Source of the DNA: Lethocerus indicus
Taxonomy: Eukaryota; Arthropoda; Insecta; Hemiptera; Belostomatidae
Reading direction: 5' to 3'
NCBI GenBank assembly: GCA_019843655.1
Contig: JACDQD010000005.1
Location: 13,791,575-13,855,574, forward strand
DNA length: 64,000 nucleotides
A program made the position numbers and the translations under genes. Below, in pieces: positions 48,085-60,917 of this stretch; position 1 is the stretch's first letter; each line of letters begins with the position of its first letter. The notes beneath the pieces are model-generated. The model saw nothing but the letters and a program-made list of their open reading frames with translations, had not been told where the DNA came from and made no database searches.

Positions 48085-51000
48085 TCAATTCCTTTTTTTC
48101 ATTCCCCATTCGGGAGGGAAACTGTTTCTTTTAAGGGTTCACCTGTGCATTAGCTTATTGGGGGAAAGAGTAAGGGTGCCTTACTTAGTAAATTAGATCA
48201 CCGTTTAAATGAATACCGTCACCACAAAGGAATTGAAGTAATCAATCTTAATATTATCCGTTTAATCCAAATATATAAACTGAGTACTGAAAAAAATATG
48301 CCGGTCTTAAGTAATTTATAAAATTGGAAGAATAATAATCAGTCCAGTTCATCATAATTAAGTGTTAGATAATAATGAAATACATAGAGACCCTTCAATG
48401 ACCCCTAACCCCCCTTATATATTACTTATTTATTAATTTATAGTTGTAGTAATATTCTTAGATATCTAATTAATTGACTGTAGTTCAAATATTTTGAATG
48501 TTCGATTGGAGTTCACTGAAAGTGTTAAAACTACTTACTGCACCTTTGACAAACATGGGATCTTATGTTGGCAAGACAGGTGTATTGCTTACACAGGCCC
48601 AACAGGTGTTGGCGTCTAACGTATTATATACCTGACCAGTTATATGCGCTATTTAGTTAGGGAATGTAATCTTTCCAGCAGATTCCTGCTTTTAACATGA
48701 AAATCATAAATAACATCCAGTTAAATATTTAATACTCAGCGTAACAAGAAATTTGTATGAAGGTAGAAAAATGATCATCTTGTACCCTGAAATATAGTTT
48801 GATCTCGACTTTGGTATCTCTGAAAGTAATGTAAGACAGGTTATATTCTCTCTATGATGAATATGAGTGAGCTCATGTACACTAAGCTAAATTTGGATCC
48901 GGTCATAGGGGAAGAAGAGAAAGTTTTTATTACTTAGGGAAGTTGAACTTTACTTGAATTGTTCGACTGCTGAACCCCAGTCTTGAAGTGGTCCTGAGTT
49001 TTTTGCACAGGAACTTATAAAAGTAAAAAGTTCCAGTATTTAACTGTGAAATTTTAATGCGGGGTTCTGACAAAGAATTTTATATATTACTGTGGATACT
49101 TTTCTCGTTATTATTTCCATGCTCGTTTCGTTGCCTCGCATCCTTTAGGCGACGTCCCAATAGTTTAGGCCTTGGGGCCCCCACTTCCAGTCGTCGTAAA
49201 TCTTACCTATCTTTCTTTTTAAGATAGCCTATAAGAAGGAGAGACGAAGAGCCACACCGCGGTTTCGTTACTCCAGTCGATAAAATTCCATTCATAAATA
49301 AGTATAAATTCATTCTTGCCCAATAACACCCTCCCCTCCACAGTTGTGTAATGCGGACAGTATGTAATTTCCACATCCGATTCCGATCATTTGAATATGT
49401 TAATTGCCGATAGCGTGCGAGTTAATTGTCGGTGTGTCCGTATGCCGGTCTATTAGTATTCAGACGATTGAGCTGGCGTTTTGTGCTTTGTATGCTGCGT
49501 TAAGATTGGGCATCGATCAAACGGTAAAAGCTTCCTTCCTGTATATGGACTTTGTAATAATTGTCAGTGGTGTTTATTATTTGAACTTTTGATTTATGCA
49601 TGATTGGGACACATATTTCATGAAATAAAATAGAATATTTCAAAGTGTTATTTACTTAGTTAAATTTTTACTTCCATTCTCTTTTCGCCAGTGCATGTCC
49701 TTCTTTTCATCTACTGGCAAGTAAAATTAGTTTACACACTGCTCGGTCTGTTTATAATAAGACTTGTTTTAATAAGTTGGTAAAATCTTTATATATGTCA
49801 CTCACACGCCTCATGCGCGGAAGTTCAAAGGCGTTTTTCCTTCTGGCAGACTGGAGATTAACATTGTGAGCTTCCTATCCCTTATCCTTTCTACATGTCC
49901 TGCTTCTATGTTTAATTTTTGTCACTACATTGTTTCAACTGAAGAATGTGTTAAGCTTTTTCCTTCCCCTCTTGGTCCTCTATCATTCTCCTGGATACTA
50001 TGAAGGTCCTGTTACGATACTGCAACATTATTAATAGCATGCTATTCGTCATGATGTAATGGAACCATAATTTCTTTGTATCTCAACGGTACTCGATGGA
50101 TAAAACGCATTGTCCTATTACTCCATAGCATATTGATGAAAAGACATTTTAATTCATTAATATTTTATCTTTCTAAACATAGGAATGACCATTGTATGGC
50201 ATTTTGAGAATTAAATGACATTCAATGCGAACAATATCTTGTGTCCACCGAGGATTTCCTATTAGGTATGCTGAATCTGAAATTTTCCATAAAGGAAATC
50301 GTCGATAGACGGCAGCTGCAATGTAGGCTGAATGGTAACTGGCGTTGACCATACGAATGACAATTGTTGACGAAACTATTTTTATCCTTATTGCATGTAA
50401 ATCGAGTTGCACCTATACGGAATGGAGAAACGGGGCGTAGATCGAATATGAATTAAGCGCTGGCTGGAGTATCCAGTTTACACTTTAAACGCTTCTCGAA
50501 CGCCCATGTACAAATTCAGGCACAAACATTCAGGCAATTGAAATGGTTTACCAACTTCTGTACTTTTTCCAAGGATAATGTTAAGTAATTTTCTTGGTTT
50601 ACATTAAAAATGCATAAACAATACATTTCGGAAATATACAATAAGTTTCATTCGTTTGGAAATGCGCGTTTCAGGATTGCTTGAATTTTTGGTCACTCAT
50701 GAATCCATATCAGTCGTAATTTCATGGTGCTACATACCAGTTACTCAAAGAATTATTTAATTTCTCAAGGCGGAATTATTTAATTTACATTTTCTGAATT
50801 TAATTAAGAATATTCGTGATTAGTGTTCCTCTAAATTCTTGGTTAGTTGTGCTAAATATTCCTAATTTTTAAATTCACTTACAAATATTTCTCAAAAAGT
50901 TACTATGTAAACAAATATTTAAATTATCATTTTTGGAAGATGACTGTTCATTCCGAATTTATATTCCTCTGCAATTTATACTGAAAGAAATAATATTGAA

Positions 51001-51850
51001 GCACCACAGATTGGGGCGTGTAGAGTCGCTTTCCTGAGTCTAATTTAACGCCCGGCCGACACTAATATATGTGCTATCTAATGGTGGACATAAAGACATG
51101 CGATCCCGGTGCTTGCTCCTGAACGTTACTGATTTACACCCACTGGCAACTCTGGAAACACACCTGCAATTTCGTTCCAAAGGGCAGTTTATTCATACCA
51201 GGAGGTTAGCAAGTTGACAAAGCATAAATAAAATATTACGAGTTGTAAATTATTATTTCATAATGATACTTTTAATTTCGGATTGACTTAACATTTTGTT
51301 TCATTCGGTAGTACAATCACTTTACTTCCACATGAACATTTGCAAGTTATTATGCTTCCTAAGAAAAATAGTACTGACCGTAATCTGCACAATCGTTAAT
51401 GCCGCTGTAAAATTAATCCTTCGGGAGACAATGTAAAAAATGGTTAATTGCTTGCTTAATCATTTTATGCTATTTTTTTAGATTTAAGGCCTGCAATTAT
51501 TTTACTTTGTAAGTGTTCAAAAATAATTCTTTTTGATGGAGCAGTATTTTTTAATTTGAAAGTTCCACTCCTAATTATGAGAAAAAACACGAGGAATATA
51601 CAGGTCGGTGAATGAAAGACTCAGTGTATTTATTAACGTAGAAGTGTTGTCATGATCCGTTGTTATTATTAATATTTTAGTTACCATCCCTTGATAATGC
51701 GGGAATAACAAGGTTCATATCAGAAACACGAATTCATATAAATCGCAATTAGTTAAAAGAATTGAATAAGGAAAGTTCGAAAAAATTCTGCGCCTTCTTT
51801 ATTGGATAAATGTAATTTAAAGAATAAAATATGATTACGAAACTAACAAA
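48085..51850. other. AT-rich non-coding stretch
   Basis: Nearly 4 kb without a supportable gene. A 14-bp direct repeat (GAATTATTTAATTT) occurs at 50750-50763 and 50773-50786. Confidence 0.6.
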
Positions 51851-51856
51851 CGAAGG

Positions 51857-51889
51857 AATACTTTCCGTATCAAATTTACGGAAGGTATT
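51857..51889. other. 13-bp stem-loop
   Basis: AATACTTTCCGTA (51857-51869) pairs with 51877-51889 at all 13 positions, one of them G-T, around a seven-base loop. It is too short for a typical microRNA precursor. It may be a remnant of a small inverted-repeat element, or chance. Confidence 0.4.
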
Positions 51890-52262
51890 AGTCAGCACCA
51901 ATCGGTGTATAATTTACTATTGCTTCTAGTAGTATCAAATAAGTAAGACGGGAATATAAATCTGTCCACTACATTTACATGAAATTTTTTCTGACAATAG
52001 AGAACTGGAAATTATATGAGTTTGTTTACTTGTTGATGGAATCAATGAAATAACAGACATGCTGCATGTGATTTGCGGTGTATAAAGTCAGAAAATTACT
52101 GGCTAGAGGGTAGCGATTGTCTAGTATTGAGGAATCAATTGGAATGCTAGAGAGGGGACCGGTATATGGAGAGTGGTTTTGACACATTTCCGGAGAAGGC
52201 GGTTCCACTTCCCCGGCTTTTCACCTGAGGCGCTCGCCCTCGATTTCGATCCATGGCTGCAG

Positions 52263-52350
52263 GTAGGTGCAATCCTTAGAAAATCATATCAAAAGCGGCC
52301 AGCTATTATTACTCTGTAGCGTACTAACATACCTTTTTGTTGTCCTGCAG
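52263..52350 (+). other. Candidate 88-nt spliceosomal intron
   Basis: The 5' site is GCAG|GTAGGT at 52262|52263. The 3' site is a pyrimidine tract ending TCCTGCAG|T at 52350|52351. A perfect branch consensus TACTAAC lies at 52322-52328, with its branch A 23 bases before the end, and there is no AG between branch and acceptor. The size is typical of short insect introns. The upstream side is GC-richer, as exons often are. An ATG ten bases before the donor (52253) gives only an eight-codon frame after splicing, so the exons may be untranslated. The same AG|GT could also act as a ratchet point. Confidence 0.4.
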
Positions 52351-52399
52351 TTCTTACAGGAAACTGAATTATTGTTTACTATTTTTTATTTTGTTTAAA

Positions 52400-53550
52400 T
52401 ATTACATCGATTCTCCTAAGAGTAGAACTACAAAATTTTGAAGTTATTACAAGTTCTCTACTCATACTCAGTTTTTCGTTATAAGCATATCTATTCTTAA
52501 CGGGATACATTTTTTTGGTTTGGGTGTTTTCATGTCTCATTTATAGGGAATTTCATTCATGCCTTAACAATTCCTCTTTGAATGATGAGCAATCCACAGG
52601 TCCATTGATGATAGCAGTTGTCAAATGAGTTCAGGTGTACAAATATTTATAGTTTCTATTTCGCCCCAATATTTTTTCAAGTGTTATTACACGTGTGAGT
52701 GCAGACTTAGCTCTGTTCCCCTAATTGCTGTCTCCTGTCTGTCGCTGAATATGTGTGTACTTACAAAACTGTAATGATACCATTTCAATACATTAATAAC
52801 ACCAAATGAATTATACACCTTATATAATTATCTCGAACTTGAATGTTCGTGATGTAAAAGATCATCACTGATAATGGAGAAATATCTTTGTGTATCCCAT
52901 TAAATTGTTCTTCCGTTGTAGCCGGGTTTTTAATGTTTTCGGTAATGGTGTTAAGTATCTTTTTTGTGTGGTTCTTAAGTAAGAAGGGGTGGATACTTTG
53001 TCCATTAGTTAGATTAAACTGTCCTTAAATGCAAGAATGAACTGGGCCAGTGAAGAAGGATGTCTTTATTTCTTTCCTAAGTATTTTAAGTAGAAAGTCT
53101 GTTTTGCTTTTTGAATTAGTGTTTTCATTTTCGCGGCGGTGCGCGGTTTAATATTTAATTATCTCTCCCAAAATGGCCATCATAATCAAATCTCATCTAT
53201 ATTATGACGCCCTGAAAGCTGAAAACGAAGAATAGTTATTCCATTAATTTGTTACATTATTAAAGGTTTAAATTTAGAATTATATTTACGCTATTTCTTA
53301 GAAATTAAAAAAGAACGAACTTTGTCTAACTTATGTTTGCTAATGTATTTTGAATTGATCTATCCCATCAATCTTAGAAGAGCAGTTACAATTTACAAAA
53401 GTTAGTTTTGTTCATTAAATGATTACAGTATTTTTATTACAATTCATACAGTGTACTATAATACCTCATTATTGACCATACTAGGTCGCAGGCCCCTATG
53501 TATTTTAGGTGTTAATTATCTCTTGACCTAGAATTTCGCTGCATTTGTAA
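52400..53550. other. AT-rich non-coding stretch
   Basis: I see nothing identifiable here. Confidence 0.6.
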
Positions 53551-53559
53551 CTATCGTTT

Positions 53560-53900
53560 GACGTCTGTTAAGCTGGGAAGGAGCTCCCGGCAGCGAAGCA
53601 TCGGTTCGGTCCCATTCCGTTAGATGGCTGCCTGTAATCACAGCACCTCGGCCTTCGGATACCCTCCCATTAAATCCCCATTGCAGCTCTGTCTCGCTCC
53701 CACTTCTTCTCATCTTTCCTCTCGACCCCCCCGTGTCCTTCTCTAAAATAATCGTCGAGCGTATTAGTTCCATCTGGTCGGCCAAAAATTACCTCCTCGA
53801 GAATGTCCGAGAACGAGGAGGTTCGCCCACCACTTTCCATCGCGCTCCTCCACTCTAAGGAATGCCCGCAACTTTGAACTAATCGTTTCGGTTCGATCTG
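53560..53900. other. GC-rich island with a 9-bp hairpin
   Basis: ACCTCCTCG (53791-53799) pairs perfectly with CGAGGAGGT (53814-53822) over a 14-base loop. An 85-codon minus frame (53528-53785) has no recognisable domain. Possibly regulatory. Confidence 0.4.
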
Positions 53901-53904
53901 ACGA

Positions 53905-54885
53905 GGTTTTCTTCAAGGCAATTTTCTTCCTGGCTCTTAATTACAGGAATGTAATCGTTATTTTATGTCGGAAAGTAATTAAATAAAATTGAGCATTTAT
54001 CATTCCGAGAAGAGGTTCATTGGCAAATGAGAGATTTGGACAGGGATAGGATGCCTACCTCATAAATAAGGAAATATATGCGTAACAAAAATTCGTGGGA
54101 ACAAGGTAACAAAGATTTATATCCATCACAAAGATTTATGCAACAGAATAAATGATTATATTTATTACATTTGAAGTTTCCTATTTGAAATTTACATGTA
54201 ATCGTAAATTACAAAATTGTTAATCAAGTGTAAATTACAAAAGGTTAAACGACCGGAGCTCGTAAGGTTATAACATATTCACTGGAATAAATAAGATATT
54301 TATAGAAATAGTTTTTATTTTTCTAGTTGTAGAATACTACTATTTCTAATATCTGAATGTTGTTTTGTACAAGACAGTTTTTATATCTGCTTTAACGTAT
54401 ATAAATAGACAGTTAATTTAAACAGGAATCTCATTACACTGTAATGACTCGGCACGACTGCGGTAATAGAAATGCCATTGAAATTATCCAAAAGTCAGGG
54501 CTACTTACATTCTTATATATAGCAGTATTTGTTGTAAGTTTCTTCTGGACCGAACACTCCGTCTAAAATCAGTGTGTACACTGTTGCCAGGAAGCAATAA
54601 AAGCGGCGTTCAAATTACTGCCTAACTCTGTATCCGTCCCACGTACCATGACGGTATGCCTTCTCGTAACACAACCTGATTTGGGCTCGGTCTACACAAG
54701 CGTAACCTTTAATATGCTTAAATATTATATGTATGACATTCTGACTGTACCCCTTTGAACTCATATAAAATCATTTCTAAGATACGAGAGGTGAGGAAAC
54801 GCCTCAAATTAAATCTAGTAATAGTTAAATTAAATAATTAAATTATTTAGTTATTAAATAATTTATAATGATTAATAATGTGTTC
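53905..54885. other. AT-rich non-coding stretch
   Basis: No gene seen. A near-palindromic TTAAATAATTAAATTATTTA-type patch lies near 54823-54865. Confidence 0.6.
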
Positions 54886-55090
54886 CGGGACGAACCTGCC
54901 AAGCGGCCGGAAAGGTCCTGTTGGCCCCACAATTAAATCGGCTTTACTGGCTCAAGAGGCGAATTGATCTGGGCCAAAAGCTCGGATTTCAGCGGGCTTC
55001 GCCACGATCCCCTCGGTGGGGCTTCCCGTCTCCAATTGTAACGCGAGACGCTAACCGTCCTTTAACGTAACCGGTTAAGATCATTTGCAA
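54886..55090. other. GC-rich non-coding island
   Basis: No frame, hairpin or repeat stands out. Only its composition is distinct. Confidence 0.35.
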
Positions 55091-55094
55091 GGAC

Positions 55095-56230
55095 TGGTAA
55101 CTAAGGACCCACCGTCCGATCGTGTTGCATTTGAACTTGAGCTTGATTAAACTTATTTGATTGAAAACGGAACTTAATTACAGAAGAAATAAATTCACCG
55201 AATATAAACTGTACATACTCAGTTTAGCAAAGGAAAAATGATCCTAGTTTCGAATCTACCATGTCAGTTTCAGTAGTGCAAAATAAGCCAGCCGTCATAT
55301 TAATAGAACGAATATTTTGAAGAACTAATTTTAAAATAAACTGCTTTGTTGCTGGATGAATTATTATTTTAACATTACAACCAACATTACAATTCAAAGA
55401 ATTAAAAATTTATTCAGTAATTAGTAATACTTATTTATATTTTGCCGTGCTATCCCCATGTACAAGTACACCCCTTCGATTCTACCAGCATAGAAAGTTC
55501 GTTTATGCTATTTAAAAATTCGGCTATCTGTAATGCGTGATTTTTATGTCAGTACAAAAAACGAAAGGGCGATGAAAGAGGGGAGAGGGCTAATTGCCAA
55601 TGGCCAAGTTAGAACCCCTGTAAAAGCATCCATTGTCGAATTATTTTCCTGGCTTATTTCCACTACGAAGGTAGAAAAAAATTATATATTTGCAGGATTT
55701 AAAATCAATTATTGTTTTTCATCCCCTCCTCAAGCGTCAATTATGAAGACGGATGATGGTCAATTCTTTTTTCAAGAGGCCCAAATGGAATACTAGCGGT
55801 CCCGAGAGCCAAATGGCAGTTGCTGGCTTAGGATTTAATTAAGGTTTTTTAAATGGTAATTTAAGATAAATTACTAGGGGATAAATCACTGTTATCGCGG
55901 TTGCCATATCATGTCGGCAAACCTTTCCGGTAAAGATGCAATGTTATGCATTGCTCTACGTTGTATCATTTAATACTTTTGGTTAAACCACTAAACATTA
56001 CTCTCTGCAAAAGTGATTTCAACTGGCCCCAGTGACACTACGTTATCGTCATACCAGAAGAACATTTTCAATGATGTTTGAATACAAAAACAAACAATAT
56101 TCTTCAAATTTTGCTGAGGAAATTGTCTTATCGAACTAATAGTAGAACAATAGAATCCATCTGTATCGATAATAACTTGCTGATATTTTTCATGTGCACA
56201 GAAGTTCGGTTTATTATCCGTGAGAGTTTC
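55095..56230. other. AT-rich non-coding stretch
   Basis: Frames of 87-90 codons (55533 plus, 55991 minus) have no recognisable domain. Nothing else was noted. Confidence 0.55.
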
Positions 56231-56292
56231 AGAATGTCTACTGGAAAATCTCACACTGTACATCGCGTTTTATTCTTGCCTTTTTTTCTCAG

Positions 56293-56607
56293 GATTTCCT
56301 CCGGCGGTGAAATTTGTTTCGATTTCGGGTCATTCCTCTGGACGTCGCAAGCTCGTGGCTCCGAAACGGACGGCACAATTCGGCCAATTTTCACCGTAAG
56401 AAAAAAAGGAAACGGCGTAATCGATTCGGGACGACCGTTCTTTCGAGGCGCAGCGCCTTTGTTGATGGCAAAGCCACGTCCAGAGGCCCCTCCACTTGTG
56501 CCGCTGTCTTTTTTCTCTCTCTTCAACCGCGCCCGATCGCCGCACCGTGAACGCCATAGAAAAACCTCCGGCCTATGAAAACAGCCCGAAATTGCGGGAA
56601 CTCTGAG
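56293..56607 (+). other. Candidate exon after a very strong 3' splice site
   Basis: The acceptor is one of the best in the window: a pyrimidine tract TTCTTGCCTTTTTTTCTCAG ending at 56292, no AG in the previous 58 bases, and a CTCAC branch-like word about 40 bases upstream. GC-rich sequence begins exactly at the site. Possible donors are ACC|GTAAGA (56395|56396) and GAG|GTGAAA (56607|56608). Two plus frames are open through the first 103 bases; one continues into a lysine/arginine-rich run. No domain is recognised. A 166-codon frame (56078-56578) spans the acceptor and is probably a composition effect. Confidence 0.3.
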
Positions 56608-56879
56608 GTGAAAGGCAAAAAAAATTCACAATATCGCTCTTAAAAGTTATTCTGGTAACATCCACATCTAAATTATAACGGTATTGTTTTAACGTAGAGC
56701 CAATTAAAAAGCCTTCCGGGTAACATAATTGCAATAAAATTTGGATGATGGCCCTAGGAATTCTGTAATTGTTTATATCGATTATTGTATTGTGGTAATG
56801 TCATAATGTTGAATGTTGGCTTTCGTCACTGTGACAAATCTTTGAAGTTTTGTCGGGTTTCCAAATCGTCTACGTTTGA

Positions 56880-57245
56880 ACGACGAACTCATCATAAACT
56901 CAAACCGGTAGGACGGGCGGGGAAATCCATCCAAGCCCGGATGAGCAGGACATAAAGGCCATTACCGGAGCGGGATCGCGGTACCGCGCGGAATATGGAA
57001 TGCCGAGCGAGACGCCCCCACCCAGGGCCTAATGGCCAGCACCTACCGGGCCCATTACCAGCAACAATCACGAAAATTATACCGACGCTGGACGATTCCC
57101 GAATCTCAGCGTTTTATGGGCGTGCCCCCTACTTTAATGCATAGCCTATTGCTCGTAATTATTGTCCGCGGTGTTTATTGTCCTCACTGTCGGCTCACTG
57201 TAGTTAGGTAATTAATTAGGTCGCGAATTTCAGTCACTCTATATC
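56880..57245. other. Possible cis-regulatory island
   Basis: A GC-richer block with a perfect 12-bp palindrome CGCGGTACCGCG (56977-56988). It is followed by a cluster of homeodomain-like words: TTTTATGG (57112-57119, Abd-B/Caudal-like), TTTAATGCAT, GTAATTATTG, GTTTATTGTCC and GTAATTAATTAG. No coding frame was seen. The mix resembles conserved developmental enhancers, but conservation cannot be tested here. Confidence 0.4.
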
Positions 57246-57249
57246 TAAT

Positions 57250-57700
57250 GCTTCCTATGGTTTGCGTCATTAAAAAAAGCGCACTAATCGAAACTTATAA
57301 CGCATTATTTCAAGGAATGGTATCAAAAATTTGTTGCGCATTAGTTAAAACCTTATGTTTCAACACCGTACTATTAAGAGTTTCCTATATTTCGCTGTAA
57401 GTGAGCAATATGACGTTAATTCTACAAAACCTGCTTATAAGTGATAAGCTAAAAGCGTTGATTTATATGAGCATAAAGAGAAAAGTATAACTTGACTATT
57501 TCAATTTATAGGAATGTACTACGGTAAACAGTGTGTTATTTTAGCATATAGATCAACACACATTGTGCTATTTACTATCTAATTATAGTACTCTATTTAT
57601 AGTTTATACAAGCAAAATGCCAGATAGAATATCGAGCATTCTTCCTTTCGATAGGATTGGCTGAAGTTACTGTCACAAGCCAGGCAAGATCTTTTGGAAT
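57250..57700. other. AT-rich non-coding stretch
   Basis: I see nothing identifiable here. Confidence 0.55.
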
Positions 57701-57704
57701 TGCT

Positions 57705-58060
57705 GACTCCGACCCGTATTGAATATTTACTAATCCGGTTAAACAAATTCCGTGGTGGAGACGGGTGAGTTCCGGTCGGCTGGAGGCATGACTTCTACCA
57801 CGGTTGAAGGCCCCCTCTGACAATGGACCGGGGCCAAACGTCGGTCCCATTCTATCGGCGACCTCCCTTCCTTACACGCCCACCGATTCCCCTGCACGCT
57901 TTGTCCGCCTCCAATGGGTAAATCTGCCGGTTTATCTCAATTCGGAGGCTCTTTGTTATCGCGGTTACATGCACCGACATGCTTAGGTTCTTCGCCAATT
58001 TACAGACGATGGTGAAACCCGAAAAGGACTGGCCCAAATTGGCGAGTAGACACAAGAATG
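57705..58060. other. GC-richer non-coding island
   Basis: Frames of 60-85 codons overlap on both strands with no recognisable content, as expected for stop-poor GC-rich sequence. Confidence 0.35.
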
Positions 58061-58064
58061 GTGA

Positions 58065-59715
58065 TATTATAAACCCTCACGGACCCCCTAAATTAAAGTA
58101 GTTAGTTGCTTAATTTATACTCTTTGGTAATAAAATTAATTATTCTCATAATGTAAGACAGTTTAAGTTACTTGTGGGAAACAAAATAATGAATTCGTAA
58201 CAAATTATGAACAGTCTATATTACAAGTATTCAATGGATTTAGACACATAACATGACAGGTTATTCGTAGGTGCGATTGAGTAAAATGTCTCGACCGTAG
58301 TTGTGTATATTAGCAAATAAATCAAAATTTTTGATTAGGTAACAAACAAATAAAGGTGTTTACCATTTGTTGTTTACCAATATACAACAATTAATGTTAA
58401 TATTTCGAATTATTAAAAGTAACTATATTGTTAAGGACAATAATAGTTTCCAGTAAATATTACAGCCACTCGGTTTGAAATTAATTCTGTTTTATGAGTA
58501 TGAAGGTATGAATTTGATTTGGTATGAAAATTTTACGATTTCGTCTTCCGTTTTGGTTTATATTAAACATTCCACTCGCTTTCCTTATCGCATGTAGAGC
58601 CAATAATGAAAGCATTCTTCAGAGCATTCTTCAGGTCAAGGGAAAATATTGCTGTATATGTAAGGCTGTGGGGAATAAATAGAATATGCAAGAAAGGATT
58701 TCATGCGCAATAGCATATTACGTTTGGAATATAGATATTTTCACTCGATTTTTTCTTTTTTTATTGCCATATAAGGTAATCCTACCACTGAACCCAGGTG
58801 GCACGCCTTCTTTGTAAATGTGGGAAATGTGTTTCTTTATTAAAACCGACCTCATGTCCGTTGTACCATGCCTGTCTTGTGCGTTCGAAACTCTTGTCTT
58901 CTCTGATTGAATGATAAATCAAAATATGTGAAAAATTCTTCTTGTTCTGTATGATGAAAACTGTAGGTTTCATCGGATGTTATTTTCATATTAAATGTAA
59001 GCAGATCATTGAGACGCTTGTTTTAAAAGTTTGAATATACCAATAATTATTTTGTCAATCAATTATGCAAAAAATGTACTTAAAACATAAAATCGGTATT
59101 ATTTATGTTTTTATGACGTGAATAATTTGACGGAAAAATATGTCGAGAGTTGGAAGTGCTTTGACTTCATTATATACTGTGGGTGAATGTGCTCATTAGA
59201 GAGAATAAGTAATTAATACGGGACTGATTGTGAGAATATCAGGAATATGGATGAACTTGCTAATTTCCCAATTGCCGTGTAATATATGCCTTTATTAGAA
59301 ATTCCCGTGTGAAACGTTGGGAATTGTATAGTCCCGTAATTGAATTGTATAGAATTTTCAAGTAAAGGTAAGATTTAGCACTTTTTTATGCTAGAGGACC
59401 AATATTCATAAATTTTTATTTGGAAGAAAGACGCGACGTGAAATTTTCACGTAATTCTATTCTCTAACCATCTAGAAAGCGAAACGTGTCAATAGGTCCA
59501 CATATATTTTGCTTCCTCCATAAAAGGTGGAACATATGGGAGCTGGGTTGTGACTAATTAGTCCGTAATAGGGGACATATGTATCATATATTTGGATGTT
59601 GAAATTAGTGGCGTTTTACATTTCGTTGACATCCATTTTTGTTGACACTGCAATTTTTCCGTTACACCGAAATAGGCCATTTAGTAGTAAGTATCAGAAA
59701 TTGGTTTCAGAATTA
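58065..59715. other. AT-rich non-coding stretch
   Basis: No gene seen. A pyrimidine tract at 58745-58765 precedes ATAAG|GTAATC (58775|58776), a weak splice-site pair. Confidence 0.55.
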
Positions 59716-59719
59716 GAAG

Positions 59720-59900
59720 GGGCGGAACAAGTGGAGGGATCTCAAATCGGCGGCCGGGTTTCAACTTTGTCCGGCTTTATTGAAGCCCCTTCGGATAAAG
59801 TGAGCGGAAAAGACCCCCCTCTCTGTCGGCACTTCTCTGACTCCTCACCCGGAGGCGTATTTGCTCGGCAAACTGTCAATCTTACGATTTTTTCGCCCCT
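59720..59900. other. GC-richer non-coding patch
   Basis: It lies within a 104-codon plus frame (59596-59910) that has a hydrophobic start but no recognisable domain. Probably not coding. Confidence 0.3.
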
Positions 59901-60145
59901 TTCCTTTTAATTATTTTGAAAGTTTTTTCCAGTTTTGACGTGGAAATACTCTCACTCTGATGATTTCCAATCCCATTCAACTCACATTTTATACCTGATA
60001 AAATTAAACTGATCGGGAATGACTTTTCAAGTACAAATTACTTTTGCTTCTTTCTTTTTTTACTTAGTAATTTAATCATGTTTAGATATTTAATACATAT
60101 GAACCCAAAATATTATTTTGTATTATTGTTCAGCTGAAATATAAG

Positions 60146-60215
60146 TTGAACAACACGGTCATGCGATTGCCTGCAATTAATATCTAATTCTTTAAATTTT
60201 GTTGCAGGTAAGAAA
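60146..60215 (+). other. Candidate recursive splice site (ratchet point)
   Basis: TTGCAG|GTAAGA at 60207|60208 is the same junction sequence as the site at 39858|39859. A perfect branch-like CTAAT (60184-60188) lies 20 bases before the AG, the tract between is T-rich, and there is no AG from 60146 to 60205. It lies 20.35 kb downstream of the first site on the same strand. If real, it would be a second zero-nucleotide exon in one long intron. Confidence 0.45.
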
Positions 60216-60917
60216 CTAAGTTTGCTGTGATCAGAACCAGAGACGTATAAAGGTTAGATGATAAAAGTTTTTATACATATAGATAAAGGGGATTATTATG
60301 GCTTGTCCAATAAATTAACAAAACCGAAGGTTGTTTTACAATTCTGTTCGCCGATTCTTACCAATCTACGAAAATGATGTTCCCGACTGTTATTACAAGT
60401 TATAATTACTCCTTTTGGGGCCGTTTCATTAATCACATTATGATTATCATCTGGCGGCTTATCGATGATCTCGGGTGGGCTGGGCACTTTCATTGGCGGC
60501 AGGCCTAATGAGCGCCCTCGGGCGGAACTGACTGATTGTTTTATTCCTTTTTGGGTTTATTATTTCCCTTTCTGGTTTTTTTCTTACTTTTTCTGGCTCG
60601 ATAATGATTGCGAGGCTAGCCTCTTAGTGATCTCCCAAAGCCACCTTGAGCGCTTATGAATGTTTGATTTTGAAATTAGCTGTAATTTTATGTTCATTCC
60701 CTGTCGATATTTTTTCCAGTGGTTGCAGTCGCTAAGCCAATATTTAAATTTAAATAGTTACATGTATCGCGTATATGTGTCACTAACCATGCTGTTCGAA
60801 CAATGGGCTGAAATCCAGTCAATATTGTTGAATCATGCAATCCAGTATTGTGAACTAAGTTATTCTTGTTTATCACCTGGGGGTCTGACCTCAATTAATG
60901 TTTCTATTTATACACAG

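Noticed and set aside
50750..50786. 14-bp direct repeat as a mobile-element footprint
   Set aside because: It is pure AT-rich sequence with nine bases between copies; local slippage or chance explains it.
56078..56578. The longest open frame (166 codons, plus strand) as a protein-coding gene
   Set aside because: The second half lies in a GC-rich patch where frames on both strands are also open, no domain is recognisable, and a strong 3' splice site interrupts it.
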